Made by a program: the position numbers and the translations under genes. From JBEKHI01 sp050012355 (GTDB lineage: Bacteria > Actinomycetota > Actinomycetes > Streptosporangiales > Streptosporangiaceae): a stretch of DNA of 27,810 nt. Below are positions 7,803 through 15,384 of this stretch, in pieces. The stretch is taken from positions 1 through 27,810 of the forward strand of contig JBEKHI010000056.1 of assembly GCA_050012355.1 (NCBI GenBank), read 5' to 3'. Every line of letters begins with the position of its first letter. Position 1 is the stretch's first letter. The notes below the pieces were generated by a model that ran no database searches, was not told the origin of the DNA, and saw nothing but the letters and a program-made list of their open reading frames with translations.

Positions 7803-7846
7803 GTTCCCCTATCGTTCACCTTTCGTTCATCTGTGATGAATATCAA
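7803..7846 (+). promoter_or_regulatory. PHO box: three 11-bp direct repeats plus -10
   Basis: Three head-to-tail 11-bp units, GTTCCCCTATC, GTTCACCTTTC and GTTCATCTGTG, lie at 7803-7813, 7814-7824 and 7825-7835. They match the direct-repeat units bound by PhoP in Streptomyces (GTTCA-type core, 11-bp period). A possible -10 box TATCAA starts at 7841, five bases after the last unit, pointing towards gntR. The box could also act on divergent pstS, about 350 bp away. Confidence 0.75.
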
Positions 7847-7901
7847 TGAGCGTGGCGCGGAGAAAATGGAGGCACTGGCAGGCTTATGGGAGCTGGAGCA
7901 G

Positions 7902-7918
7902 GGCGATCGGTGATCGCC
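7902..7918. promoter_or_regulatory. Inverted repeat before gntR, possible autoregulatory operator
   Basis: GGCGATC and GATCGCC form a perfect 7-bp inverted repeat around a GGT centre, ending 10 bp before the gntR ATG. Its size fits a GntR-dimer operator; this role is inferred from position only. Confidence 0.4.
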
Positions 7919-7928
7919 TCGTGAATCT

Positions 7929-8678
7929 ATGAGCGCGGACGCCGACGGTAACGGCGCGCCAGCGCCGCCATCCGTAACCGGTTCGCGCGGCGCTGCCAGC
8001 GTGCTTGCCGACCGGATCGCCGCCGCCCTCGTGCACCGGGAGCCCGGCTGGCGGCTACCCCGGCGCAGTGCCCTCGCCCGCCGGTACAACGTGAGCGTCG
8101 CGGAGATCGACTCGGCCGTGACGGAGCTGGAACGGCGGTCGCTGATCCGGCGGCTGCCTGACGGTCAGCTCTACCGCGCCAGTGCCGCCGAGTACCTGAT
8201 ACCGGTTGAGGGTGTTACGGGCCTGGCGACGAGACTCGACCCGATGGGCGGCCAGATCAGCTGCCAGACCAGGCACGTCTCCCGGCGTGCCGCATCCCAG
8301 GACATCGCCGGAGCGCTTGGCCTGACCGATGGTGACCAGGTGCGGATCGTCCGGTGCGTGTGGCTGGCCGATGGGGTGCCCGCCGCCATCTCCACCGCCT
8401 ACCTGCCAGAATCCATCGCGGACTCCTACGCCGACGCGGAGCTGCCCACCTTCGGCGCGCTGCTGCAGCCGGCCAGCCCGAGTGCCCAGCCGACCGCGGT
8501 GGACCTCGAACTGGTGCCGCCGCAACCCTCGATCGCGCGCAGTCTGCGGCTGCCCCCCGGCCAGCCGGCGGTGACCGTGACCATCAGGTTCTCCGAGGCG
8601 GGAAGCCCGGCCGCGCTCACCGTCGTCATCATGAAACCCGATCTGTTCCGGGTGGCGGTGGAGGCTTCCACCGCGTGA
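7929..8678 (+). CDS. GntR-family regulator with UTRA-like ligand domain
   Basis: A 249-residue transcription regulator. The winged helix-turn-helix is at about residues 25-80 (ADRIAAALVHREPGWRLPRRSALARRYNVSVAEIDSAVTELERRSLIRRL, shown by its landmarks W-x-LP, ALARRYNVS and LERRSLIRR). The C-terminal half (about 95-245) has the UTRA pattern: ARRRAA-like entry, LGLTDGDQVRIVRCVWLADGVP and a closing hydrophobic strand. UTRA domains bind small effectors such as sugar phosphates or histidine-pathway compounds; the ligand here is unknown. It lies downstream of a PHO-like box and 54 bp before the degenerate ATPase cluster, which it may control. Confidence 0.85.
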   Translation: MSADADGNGAPAPPSVTGSRGAASVLADRIAAALVHREPGWRLPRRSALARRYNVSVAEIDSAVTELERRSLIRRLPDGQLYRASAAEYLIPVEGVTGLATRLDPMGGQISCQTRHVSRRAASQDIAGALGLTDGDQVRIVRCVWLADGVPAAISTAYLPESIADSYADAELPTFGALLQPASPSAQPTAVDLELVPPQPSIARSLRLPPGQPAVTVTIRFSEAGSPAALTVVIMKPDLFRVAVEASTA

Positions 8679-8713
8679 TCTTCCGGTAACCGGTAGACAC
8701 CCGAAGTCCTGAC

Positions 8714-8731
8714 CTGGGACTCTAGTCCCAG
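8714..8731. promoter_or_regulatory. Inverted repeat touching the start of the ATPase-like cluster
   Basis: CTGGGAC-TCTA-GTCCCAG is a perfect 7-bp inverted repeat with a 4-base centre, ending one base before the ATG at 8733. It could be a repressor operator or an RNA hairpin that limits initiation. No ribosome binding site is visible between it and the ATG. Confidence 0.45.
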
Positions 8732-8732
8732 C

Positions 8733-9815
8733 ATGCAGGCCCCTGTCTCGAGGGATCTTCCGCACCGTGGCGAGCTGCTCGCCGCGGCCGCGGTGCTCAT
8801 CGTGCTCGCACACGCGCTTTTCGCCCAGCTCACCGGCCTGACAGCGCTCGGCTGCCACCTCACCGGCCGGGCGACCCGCTGGCGGATCGTCTGGCTCGTC
8901 GCACCGGCCGGTGCCGGGCTCATCTGGACCCTCGCCGTAGGCACCAGGCCGGCCGTCGCCGGCCTGATCGCCGGGCCAGCTCATGTTCTTTCCTGCCTGC
9001 AAGGCCATCCGCCCCGGCTGGCCGAGGCGTTCGCTGGTGCGGCCGCCTGGCTCCCGCGCCAGCTGCCGCTCGCACTGATCACCGGCCCCGCCGAGGCGGC
9101 GCTCGCCTGGCCGCTGCGCGGGCCGGCCGGTCATGAACCGAGGCCGGGCCTGGTGGCCGGGGCGCGCCGCCGGCTCAACCTGCGGCGGCTGCGGGACGGC
9201 GAGCTGCCCGCGAGGGATGGCGCCGTGCTCGGCGTCGACGAGGAGACCGGTGCCCCCGTCGCACTGTCCTGGTCCACGCTTGGCGGCGGGGTGCTCGTGA
9301 CGGGAGCGCCCCACCACGAGGTCACCGAGACCGCGTGGCGGCTGGTCCGCGCCGCGTTGCGTCGCCGCAAGCCCGTCATCGTGATCGACCTCGACCCCGC
9401 CGCCGGAGTCGCGGGATGGCTAGGGGCTGAGTGCGCTCGTTATGGCTGCCCGATAATTACGGAACTGACAACGCCGCTTGACGTCGCGCTGCTAGCGGCG
9501 GTGCGCGGCCGAGCCGCGGCGCTGGTGACAGCGCGGGGCGACCCAGCTCTAGCGGTGGCGGCGTGCGAGGCGGTGGTCGTGCTCTGCGGCGAACTGCTGC
9601 GGATCGGCGCCGACGGGGACGGACTCGTGTGGCTGCGCGGCTGCCAGGGGCTATCGGAGGAGTCGCTCGCCTCGCTCGCCGCGGCGGGCGCCGCCGCGGG
9701 ACTGCCGCTGGTGCTCACGGCCTCGGATCCCGGACAAATCCCGGTAGGTATTGTCATTCGGCACACCGGACCGGGGGAGCTGACGCTAGGGTCCCGGCGG
9801 GTGGTGACGCCGTGA
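8733..9815 (+). CDS. Membrane protein, degenerate type IV coupling protein-like ATPase (no Walker A)
   Basis: A 360-residue protein with N-terminal membrane segments (about residues 14-36 and 51-70, plus a weaker one near 115-130) and a cytoplasmic domain laid out like TraD/VirD4 or FtsK-type ATPases. The piece LGVDEETGAPVALSW leads into GGGVLVTG, where a P-loop is expected; the motif there is GAPHHEVT (191-198) and lacks the GK[ST] needed to bind nucleotide. The following strand VIVIDLDP (about 215-222) matches the usual one. At the Walker B position (near 299) is LVWLRGCQ, lacking the acidic residue. LVLTASDPGQIP near 326 resembles the sensor strand. It is probably non-catalytic. It overlaps the next gene by four bases (GTGA). 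Family placement is by eye. Confidence 0.65.
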   Translation: MQAPVSRDLPHRGELLAAAAVLIVLAHALFAQLTGLTALGCHLTGRATRWRIVWLVAPAGAGLIWTLAVGTRPAVAGLIAGPAHVLSCLQGHPPRLAEAFAGAAAWLPRQLPLALITGPAEAALAWPLRGPAGHEPRPGLVAGARRRLNLRRLRDGELPARDGAVLGVDEETGAPVALSWSTLGGGVLVTGAPHHEVTETAWRLVRAALRRRKPVIVIDLDPAAGVAGWLGAECARYGCPIITELTTPLDVALLAAVRGRAAALVTARGDPALAVAACEAVVVLCGELLRIGADGDGLVWLRGCQGLSEESLASLAAAGAAAGLPLVLTASDPGQIPVGIVIRHTGPGELTLGSRRVVTP

Positions 9816-11806
9816 GCGGTGACCGGGTCGTGCTTGGGTGGCAGTTCGCGCTGCCGCACTCCGATCCAGGTCCGGCGCCGCGCCGCCCGTCGCCCGACGA
9901 GCATCCGCGTCTCGACCCCGGCTGGGTCGCGGCCCAGCGCCGCGAGGAGAACCTGCTGGACCGGCCGCTGAAGCTCACCGCGGCGGTCGCGGGTATCGCG
10001 GGCTTGGCGTTGCTGACGGCGGCGCTCGCGAGCGCGGTCAACGCGATCGTCGCTGGTCTCGCGATAACGATCTGCGTGATCGCCGGCGCGATGAGCTCCG
10101 CGGGTGTGTGGCAGGGGGAACGCGCGCTTCGTGCCCGGGTGGCCGCCGAGCGGGTGCGGGTGGAGCGGTTCCGGGCCGACGCCGACGCGAAGCTGGCGGC
10201 CGCGCAGGATGAGCACGCCCGCCGGGTGCGGGACTGGCAGGCGCGCCGGTTCGCGTTCGAGAGCCAGAAACGCTGGTACGGCGTGACGCTGCCATCCGGT
10301 ATCGACCGGGTGGATCTCGCCGGAGGTACGCTGCCCGGCTGGTCCGCGCTGGCCACCACGCTCGCCGCGTACCGGCTGGCGGCTGGCGGTGAGGTGACCA
10401 TCCTCGACGTGTCGGGTGGCAGCGTCGGCTCGGACCTGCTCGCGGTCGCCCGCGGCCTCGGGGTGTCACCGCTGGTATGGGTGCTTCCCGGCGACCTGCC
10501 ACGGCTCGACCTGACCAGTGGCCTGGACGCTCATGAGCGAGCGGACTTGTTCGCGATGACCGCGAACGCGGGTTCCGGACCGGCGCCGCGCGACATCGCC
10601 GCCGACACCGTGATCTGCGAGCGAGTGCTCGGGGTCCTCGGCGATGATGTGCCGACCGTGCGGTTCATCGCCGGGCTGCGGGTGCTGGCCGGGGTGGGCG
10701 ATCCGCTCGCCGACGTCACCGCGGGGCTGCTAACGGCCGACGAGGTGGTGCGGCTCACCACGCTGTATGGCCACGATTCCGCGGTGCGCATCGTGGCCGA
10801 ACGGTCCTGGAACCTCGTGGCGGCACTCGAAGGGCTGGCGCCCGAGGGGTCGGACGTCCCGCGGCTACCGCACAGCCGGCTGCGCGTCGTCGCAGTCGAC
10901 CCGGCGGCGGAGCCGCACCTGCCGGCCCTTGGCACGTTCGCGGTAACCGCGCTCGCGCGCCTGCTGCGCCAGGCTCCGGCCGGCCCGCCGGACTCGTGGC
11001 GGCATTGCCTGATGGTGTTCGGTGCGGACCGGATCCGGGCCGACGTGCTTGACCAGGTGTCCGACGCGTGCTCCGCGGCTGGCGTCGGGCTGTTGCTCGC
11101 CTTCCGCTCGGTCCCGGCCGGGGTGCGAGAGCGTCTCGGTCGCGGGAACGCGGCCGTCGCGTTCATGCGCCTCGGCAACGCCGAAGACGCGAAGGCCGCC
11201 AGCGAACAGCTCGGCAGCGAGCACCGGTTCGTGCTGTCACAGCTCACCGACACGATCGGGTCATCGGTAACCGACACAACGGCCACCTCCTACACGAGCA
11301 CGGTGTCCGCTTCCGGATCACTGTCGTCTTCGGTGACGGTCAGCGAGTCCTCGGGCTCGGGCCGCAGCCGCAGCACCAAGGACGGGCCACTGCCCGAGGG
11401 TGGCAGCCTCGGCCGGGAACGGAGCCGGTCCCACGGCACGTCCTCCGGCGAATCGGTGACGGGAGGTATCGCCGCTAGCTCGGCGTGGGGCCTGTCCACG
11501 TCAAGCGCGGCGGGCGACAGCGAATCGGTGGCCGTGTCGCTGCAGCGCTCCCGAGAACTGCTGGTCGAGCCGCACGAACTCCAGCAACTCCCGCCGACCG
11601 CGCTCATCCTCAGCTACGCGTCGGCGGCTGGCCGCAGCGTGATACTCGCCGACGTGAACCCCGGCATCGGCTCCTTGCCCGCCGCCACTCGCACGCCGCT
11701 CGGTGAAGCGGTGATGCTGGCCGCCTCCCAATCCGCCGACCCATCGGACAGTTCAAATCTGGGACCGCCGCCCGCCCGTCTCGACTGGCGCCGCCCCCGC
11801 TCGTGA
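9812..11806 (+). CDS. Membrane-anchored coiled-coil protein with degenerate TraD-like domain
   Basis: A 664-residue protein starting at a GTG that overlaps the previous stop. It has two adjacent membrane helices (about 53-73 and 76-95) and a charged coiled coil (about 102-154). A domain follows with GGTLPGWS (171-178) where a P-loop would be, again without the lysine. At the Walker B position, CLMVFGAD (399-406) keeps one Asp. The segment FMRLGNAEDAKAASEQLG and the following FVLSQLTDTIG resemble the actinobacterial TraM-recognition/TraD-like family. A Ser/Thr-rich, probably disordered insert (about 481-575) comes next, then LLVEPHELQQLPPTALIL, like the C-terminal end of coupling proteins. Function is unknown. 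An in-frame upstream extension to 9563 lies wholly inside the previous gene and is not likely. Confidence 0.65.
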   Translation: MSGDRVVLGWQFALPHSDPGPAPRRPSPDEHPRLDPGWVAAQRREENLLDRPLKLTAAVAGIAGLALLTAALASAVNAIVAGLAITICVIAGAMSSAGVWQGERALRARVAAERVRVERFRADADAKLAAAQDEHARRVRDWQARRFAFESQKRWYGVTLPSGIDRVDLAGGTLPGWSALATTLAAYRLAAGGEVTILDVSGGSVGSDLLAVARGLGVSPLVWVLPGDLPRLDLTSGLDAHERADLFAMTANAGSGPAPRDIAADTVICERVLGVLGDDVPTVRFIAGLRVLAGVGDPLADVTAGLLTADEVVRLTTLYGHDSAVRIVAERSWNLVAALEGLAPEGSDVPRLPHSRLRVVAVDPAAEPHLPALGTFAVTALARLLRQAPAGPPDSWRHCLMVFGADRIRADVLDQVSDACSAAGVGLLLAFRSVPAGVRERLGRGNAAVAFMRLGNAEDAKAASEQLGSEHRFVLSQLTDTIGSSVTDTTATSYTSTVSASGSLSSSVTVSESSGSGRSRSTKDGPLPEGGSLGRERSRSHGTSSGESVTGGIAASSAWGLSTSSAAGDSESVAVSLQRSRELLVEPHELQQLPPTALILSYASAAGRSVILADVNPGIGSLPAATRTPLGEAVMLAASQSADPSDSSNLGPPPARLDWRRPRS

Positions 11807-11841
11807 TGGGTAAACCGGTAGCGCGCAACTCATCGTGAAAC

Positions 11842-11847
11842 TAAAGT
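11842..11847 (+). promoter_or_regulatory. Internal -10 box before the third ATPase-like gene
   Basis: TAAAGT lies eight bases before the GTG at 11856. The surrounding 11830-11860 is noticeably AT-rich for this genome. It may give the third gene its own leaderless transcript. Confidence 0.45.
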
Positions 11848-11855
11848 TACTAATT

Positions 11856-13187
11856 GTGATGACAGCGACGGCGGAGACGGGCGTCCCTGCATCACCGCGT
11901 CCGCTCACCGGGGTGCCATGGCTGCGCGTCGGCGTCGACCCGCTCGGCACCGGAGGCGCCACCGCCATCGATCTCGCGGACCCCTACGGCATCGCGCTGA
12001 CGCTGAACCCGCTTGAGCCAGAGCCTGGCTTCCCAGTCCCCACCCACTCAAGCCTGCTGGCCGACGTGTTCTGCGTCGCGGGACGGCTGCCGGCACCAGC
12101 CAGGGACGTGCTCGCGCTCGCGCTGCTGCACGCCTACCGTGACGCGGCGGTCCCGTCGTTCGACGACATCGGAGTCGAGGACGCGCTGACGGAACTACGT
12201 TGCGACGAGGTGACCGGGTCGTTGGTGCGTGGCTTCGTCCGGGTCCGGCTCGGCGAGTTGTCCCGCGGCGGCCTGTTCCTGGCTGGCGGGCATCCGCTCA
12301 ATCTCGGCGCGCTACTCGCCGCCGATGTCGAGGTGATCACCGGCGCGCTCGACCACACCGGCCGGGCGCTGATCGCGGGCACCCTGCTCCTGCGTCTCAC
12401 CGAGCACGCCTTGCTTCACCCGGGTGGCAGTCACGTCCTCGCCATCGATGATGGGGAATCGCTGTTCGGCGGGGCGCTCGACCCGCTGATCGCGGACGCC
12501 GCCGCGCATGGCGAGACGGTGCTGCTGTCCGGCTGGGCTCCGCCCGTCGGTCCTTTCGGGGCCCAGCCCGACCTGGTCTTTGCCCGGCGTAGCCCGGCTT
12601 GCGGCCAGACCTGCCGTCAGGCGGGCCCGTGCACCCGGCGGGACATCACCGCCGCCGCGAACAGCGCGGCCGGCAACGACCCGCTCCGCCAGTGGCTGGA
12701 ATCCCTGGTGACCGCGTTCCTGACCGGTGACTCGCTGCCGCTCGCACCCGAACCGGTGCAGCGCGCCTTGGCGACGTTCCGGCCGCGCACCCGCGAGTGC
12801 GTCCTCGCCACCATCATTACCGATGCCATAACGACGCGAGCGGCGGCAATCCGGGGTTTTTATCCCCCGGCGCGGCTAGCAGCGGTCGCCGCCCGGGTCG
12901 CCGCCGCGTCGCTGGCAGGCGAACCGGTGCCGACCAGAGCGGGCCACTGCTGGGTCCCGCCGGTGCTCCGCTGGACGCATGAGGCGACGCGGGTTGGATG
13001 GGGCGCCGGCGCGGCGGTCGACGCGGACGAGATCGCTCCGCCGCTGGATTTCGCGATCGAAGAACTCACCGACTGGCCCGGCATCCGGGCCGGCCAGCGG
13101 CTCGCCTTGCTACTACGGCACCCGCTGTCGGCAGAGTTGCCGTCCAACCGCGCGACAGTCAACCTCGTCATGCGGGATCGCGGATAA
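11856..13187 (+). CDS. HerA/VirB4-like ATPase C-terminal half, Walker A absent
   Basis: A 443-residue soluble protein. Its first half reads like a HerA-type ATPase from after the P-loop onward: AIDLADPYGIALTLNPLEP, then THSSLLADVF, DEVTGSLVRGFVRVRLGEL, and a Walker B-like strand HVLAIDDGES (193-202). No P-loop precedes this; the N-terminus is too short to hold one. A cysteine cluster C249-x3-C253-x5-C259 may bind metal. The C-terminal part (about 270-443) is helical and unrecognised. Starts at 11835, 11856 (GTG) and 11859 (ATG) are in frame; the -10 box favours 11856. It could be the partner of the two upstream membrane proteins. Confidence 0.6.
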   Translation: MMTATAETGVPASPRPLTGVPWLRVGVDPLGTGGATAIDLADPYGIALTLNPLEPEPGFPVPTHSSLLADVFCVAGRLPAPARDVLALALLHAYRDAAVPSFDDIGVEDALTELRCDEVTGSLVRGFVRVRLGELSRGGLFLAGGHPLNLGALLAADVEVITGALDHTGRALIAGTLLLRLTEHALLHPGGSHVLAIDDGESLFGGALDPLIADAAAHGETVLLSGWAPPVGPFGAQPDLVFARRSPACGQTCRQAGPCTRRDITAAANSAAGNDPLRQWLESLVTAFLTGDSLPLAPEPVQRALATFRPRTRECVLATIITDAITTRAAAIRGFYPPARLAAVAARVAAASLAGEPVPTRAGHCWVPPVLRWTHEATRVGWGAGAAVDADEIAPPLDFAIEELTDWPGIRAGQRLALLLRHPLSAELPSNRATVNLVMRDRG

Positions 13188-13190
13188 CAT
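13185..13190 (+). promoter_or_regulatory. -10 box of murT overlapping the upstream stop codon
   Basis: TAACAT contains the TAA stop of the preceding gene and lies seven bases before the murT ATG at 13198, the leaderless spacing seen elsewhere in this window. No clear -35 box is visible. Confidence 0.5.
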
Positions 13191-13197
13191 CGTCCGC

Positions 13198-14433
13198 ATG
13201 GCACCCAGGCTCCCAGTGCGGGCAAAGATCGCTGCGACGGTTGGCGGCGCGGCCGCCACGGTCTCCCGCATCGCGGGAAAGGGCGACGGGTCGGTCATCG
13301 GCGGCATCATCGGCCTACGGCTGCAGCCGGACCTGCTCAGCCTGCTCGCTACCGACCGGCAGATCGTGCTGGTCACCGGGACCAACGGCAAGACCACCAC
13401 GACCAGGCTGATCACCGCGGCGCTCGGACCGCTTGGTCACCAGATCGCGTCCAACGCGTTCGGCGCGAACATGGAGGCCGGGCTCACCTCGGCGCTCAGC
13501 CGGGCGCCGGACGCGCCGCTCGCGGTGCTCGAGACCGACGAGAAGTACATTCCGGCGATGGTGCGCGCCACCAGGCCGAAGGTCGTCACGCTGCTGAACC
13601 TCAGCCGGGACCAGATGGACCGCGCCGCCGAGATCTGGCTGCTCGCCCGACGCTGGCGTGACGCGCTCGCCGCCGCCCCCGACGTCCGCGTGATCGCGAA
13701 CGCCGATGACCCGCTGGTCGCCTGGGCCGCGAGCCAGGCCCAGAACGTGACCTGGGTAGCGGCCGGCCAGCGCTGGCGGGATGACTCCTGGTGCTGCCCG
13801 AACTGCGGTGCTCACCTGCTCCGCGACGGTGACGACTGGCGCTGCAACGAGTGCGCGTACCAGCGTCCCCGGGTGAGCTGGGTGCTGACCGGGGATAGCT
13901 TCATCGGTCCAGACGGCCGGACCAGGCCGCTGGAGCTTGCATTGCCCGGTCGTGCCAACCGGGCCAACGCGGTGGTCGCGCTGGCAGTGGCCGACGCGTT
14001 CGGCGTGAACGTCGCGCACGCCCTCCGGGCGATCCGGAGCGTGTCCTCTGTCGCCGGGCGCTATACCCAGGTAGAACGACGCGGCACGACGGTGCGGCTG
14101 CTGCTGGCGAAGAACCCGGCCGGCTGGCTCGAAGCGCTGGACGTGCTTGAACCAGGGCCGGTGCTGCTCGCGGTCAACGCCCAGGGGCCGGACGGGAAGG
14201 ACACCTCCTGGCTGTGGGATGTGGACTACACCCGCCTGCGCGACCGCCCGGTCTTCGTGGGCGGTGAACGCCGGATGGACCTGGCGGTGCGCCTCGAGGC
14301 CGACGAAGTGCCCTTCCGGCTGGTGGCCTCTCTCGATGAAGCCATCGACCTAGCCAAATCCCGGTCTCTAGAGGTCCTGGCGAACTACACCGCATTCCAG
14401 CAATACCGTGCCGTCGTCGGTCGTACCGAGTAA
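13198..14433 (+). CDS. murT: Lipid II isoglutaminyl synthase, subunit MurT
   Basis: A 411-residue Mur-ligase-like enzyme. With GatD it amidates the D-glutamate of the lipid II stem peptide, using ATP and ammonia from glutamine. The ATP-binding loop is TGTNGKTTTT (from residue 60). A four-Cys ribbon (C200, C203, C216, C219) is inserted in the central domain, as in staphylococcal MurT. The C-terminal DUF1727 domain contains WDVDY with D341 and D343 in the catalytic region. A longer frame back to 12979 overlaps the previous gene and is rejected. The ATG at 13198 is supported by a -10 box. gatD follows after 10 bp. Confidence 0.95.
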   Translation: MAPRLPVRAKIAATVGGAAATVSRIAGKGDGSVIGGIIGLRLQPDLLSLLATDRQIVLVTGTNGKTTTTRLITAALGPLGHQIASNAFGANMEAGLTSALSRAPDAPLAVLETDEKYIPAMVRATRPKVVTLLNLSRDQMDRAAEIWLLARRWRDALAAAPDVRVIANADDPLVAWAASQAQNVTWVAAGQRWRDDSWCCPNCGAHLLRDGDDWRCNECAYQRPRVSWVLTGDSFIGPDGRTRPLELALPGRANRANAVVALAVADAFGVNVAHALRAIRSVSSVAGRYTQVERRGTTVRLLLAKNPAGWLEALDVLEPGPVLLAVNAQGPDGKDTSWLWDVDYTRLRDRPVFVGGERRMDLAVRLEADEVPFRLVASLDEAIDLAKSRSLEVLANYTAFQQYRAVVGRTE

Positions 14434-14443
14434 GGAGCCCGCC

Positions 14444-15154
14444 ATGTTGCGACTCGTCTGGATCTACCCGGACCTGCTGAGCACTTACGGCGACCGAGGC
14501 AACGTGCTCGTGTTGCAGCGTCGCGCACGGCTGCGCGGCATCGGGGTTGAAATCGTCTCCGTGAACTCCGACCAGCCGGTGCCGGTAGAAGGTGACATTT
14601 ACCTTCTAGGCGGCGGGGAGGACTTGCCGCAGGTGCTAGCGGCCCGTCGGCTGCACGCCGACGGCGGGCTCAACGCGGCGGTGAGCCGCGGCGCGGTCCT
14701 CTTCGCGGTCTGCGCGGGGTACCAGCTGACCGGAACCGAGTTCGGCGGGGTAGACGGCGAGCCGACTCCCGGGCTCGGCATCATCGACATCCGCAGCGGC
14801 CGCGGACCGAGGCGAGCCGTCGGCGAGGTCCTCGCCGACGTCGACCCAGAGCTCGGCATCGGCCGGCTCACCGGCTTTGAAAACCACGCGGGTGTCACGT
14901 CCCTGGGATCCGGGGTTCTCCCACTTGCCCGCCTGGCCGGTGTCGGCATCGGCAACGGCGACGGCACCGAGGGCGCCTACAGCGGCAAGGTGATCGGCAC
15001 CTACCTGCACGGCCCCGCCCTAGTCCGCAACCCAGCCCTAGCCGACTTCCTGCTCACCCTCGCGACCGGCCCCCTGCAGCCTCTCCCGCCAGAAGCAGAA
15101 GAACTAGCCGCCCGCCTACGGACCGAGCGCCTAGCCGCCGCAACCCCCGCCTAG
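14444..15154 (+). CDS. gatD: Lipid II isoglutaminyl synthase, glutamine amidotransferase subunit GatD
   Basis: A 236-residue class I-type glutamine amidotransferase (CobB/CobQ-like) that supplies ammonia to MurT. The nucleophile is C90 in FAVCAGYQLTG and the catalytic His is H189 in GTYLHGP. LGGGEDLP is the oxyanion-side loop. Its ribosome binding site (AAGGAG) overlaps the murT stop. Length fits the family. An upstream ATG at 14408 lies inside murT and is rejected. Confidence 0.95.
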   Translation: MLRLVWIYPDLLSTYGDRGNVLVLQRRARLRGIGVEIVSVNSDQPVPVEGDIYLLGGGEDLPQVLAARRLHADGGLNAAVSRGAVLFAVCAGYQLTGTEFGGVDGEPTPGLGIIDIRSGRGPRRAVGEVLADVDPELGIGRLTGFENHAGVTSLGSGVLPLARLAGVGIGNGDGTEGAYSGKVIGTYLHGPALVRNPALADFLLTLATGPLQPLPPEAEELAARLRTERLAAATPA

Positions 15155-15175
15155 CGTCCCCTGTGGGCCTGATGC

Positions 15176-15199
15176 GGCTGCGCGCCTCGGTCGGCAGCC
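15176..15199 (+). terminator. Weak hairpin after gatD
   Basis: GGCTGC (15176-15181) and GCAGCC (15194-15199) can form a 6-bp stem with a 12-base loop, 21 bp after gatD. There is no T tract, so termination is uncertain. Confidence 0.3.
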
Positions 15200-15258
15200 C
15201 CGTAGGCCGAAATGTCTGCTATGCCGGGTCTGGCCGCCCTTGGGGCAACCTCGCGACC

Positions 15259-15279
15259 CCATCGATGGGCCATCGATGG
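15259..15279. repeat. Two tandem 10-bp palindromes
   Basis: CCATCGATGG occurs twice (15259-15268 and 15270-15279), separated by one base; each copy is its own reverse complement. A decayed copy of the same pattern starts at about 15294. They lie in the 230-bp convergent gap between gatD and the DsrE-like gene, where I see no coding region. Confidence 0.6.
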
Positions 15280-15384
15280 CGCTATGGCCCCAGCGATGGG
15301 TCATCGACAGTGCTGTAGAAGCCCCTCGCTGTGGCGATATGTCCCGGATGCGGACTCTTGCCCGTGAAGTGGGTGCCCCGTGGA

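Larger units (their letters stand above)
7453..7928. other. Divergent intergenic region between pstS and gntR
   Basis: A 476-bp stretch, lower in GC than the genes around it. It holds a candidate pstS promoter (minus strand, 7644-7665), a triple PHO-like repeat (plus strand, 7803-7835) with a possible -10 box, and a 17-bp inverted repeat just before gntR. From 7453 to about 7640 I see only the pstS ribosome binding site and what would be its untranslated leader. Small ORFs in this stretch have no ribosome binding sites or actinobacterial codon bias and were not called. Confidence 0.7.

Noticed and set aside
8055..9317. Long minus-strand ORF (420 codons) across gntR and the first ATPase-like gene
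   Set aside because: Arg/Gly-rich shadow translation of GC-rich coding DNA; the plus strand shows real domains.
9563..9811. Upstream extension of the second ATPase-like gene
   Set aside because: It lies wholly inside the first ATPase-like gene; the GTG at 9812 overlaps the stop and is a better start.
12979..13197. Upstream extension of murT
   Set aside because: It overlaps the preceding gene and does not match the MurT N-terminus; a -10 box points to 13198.
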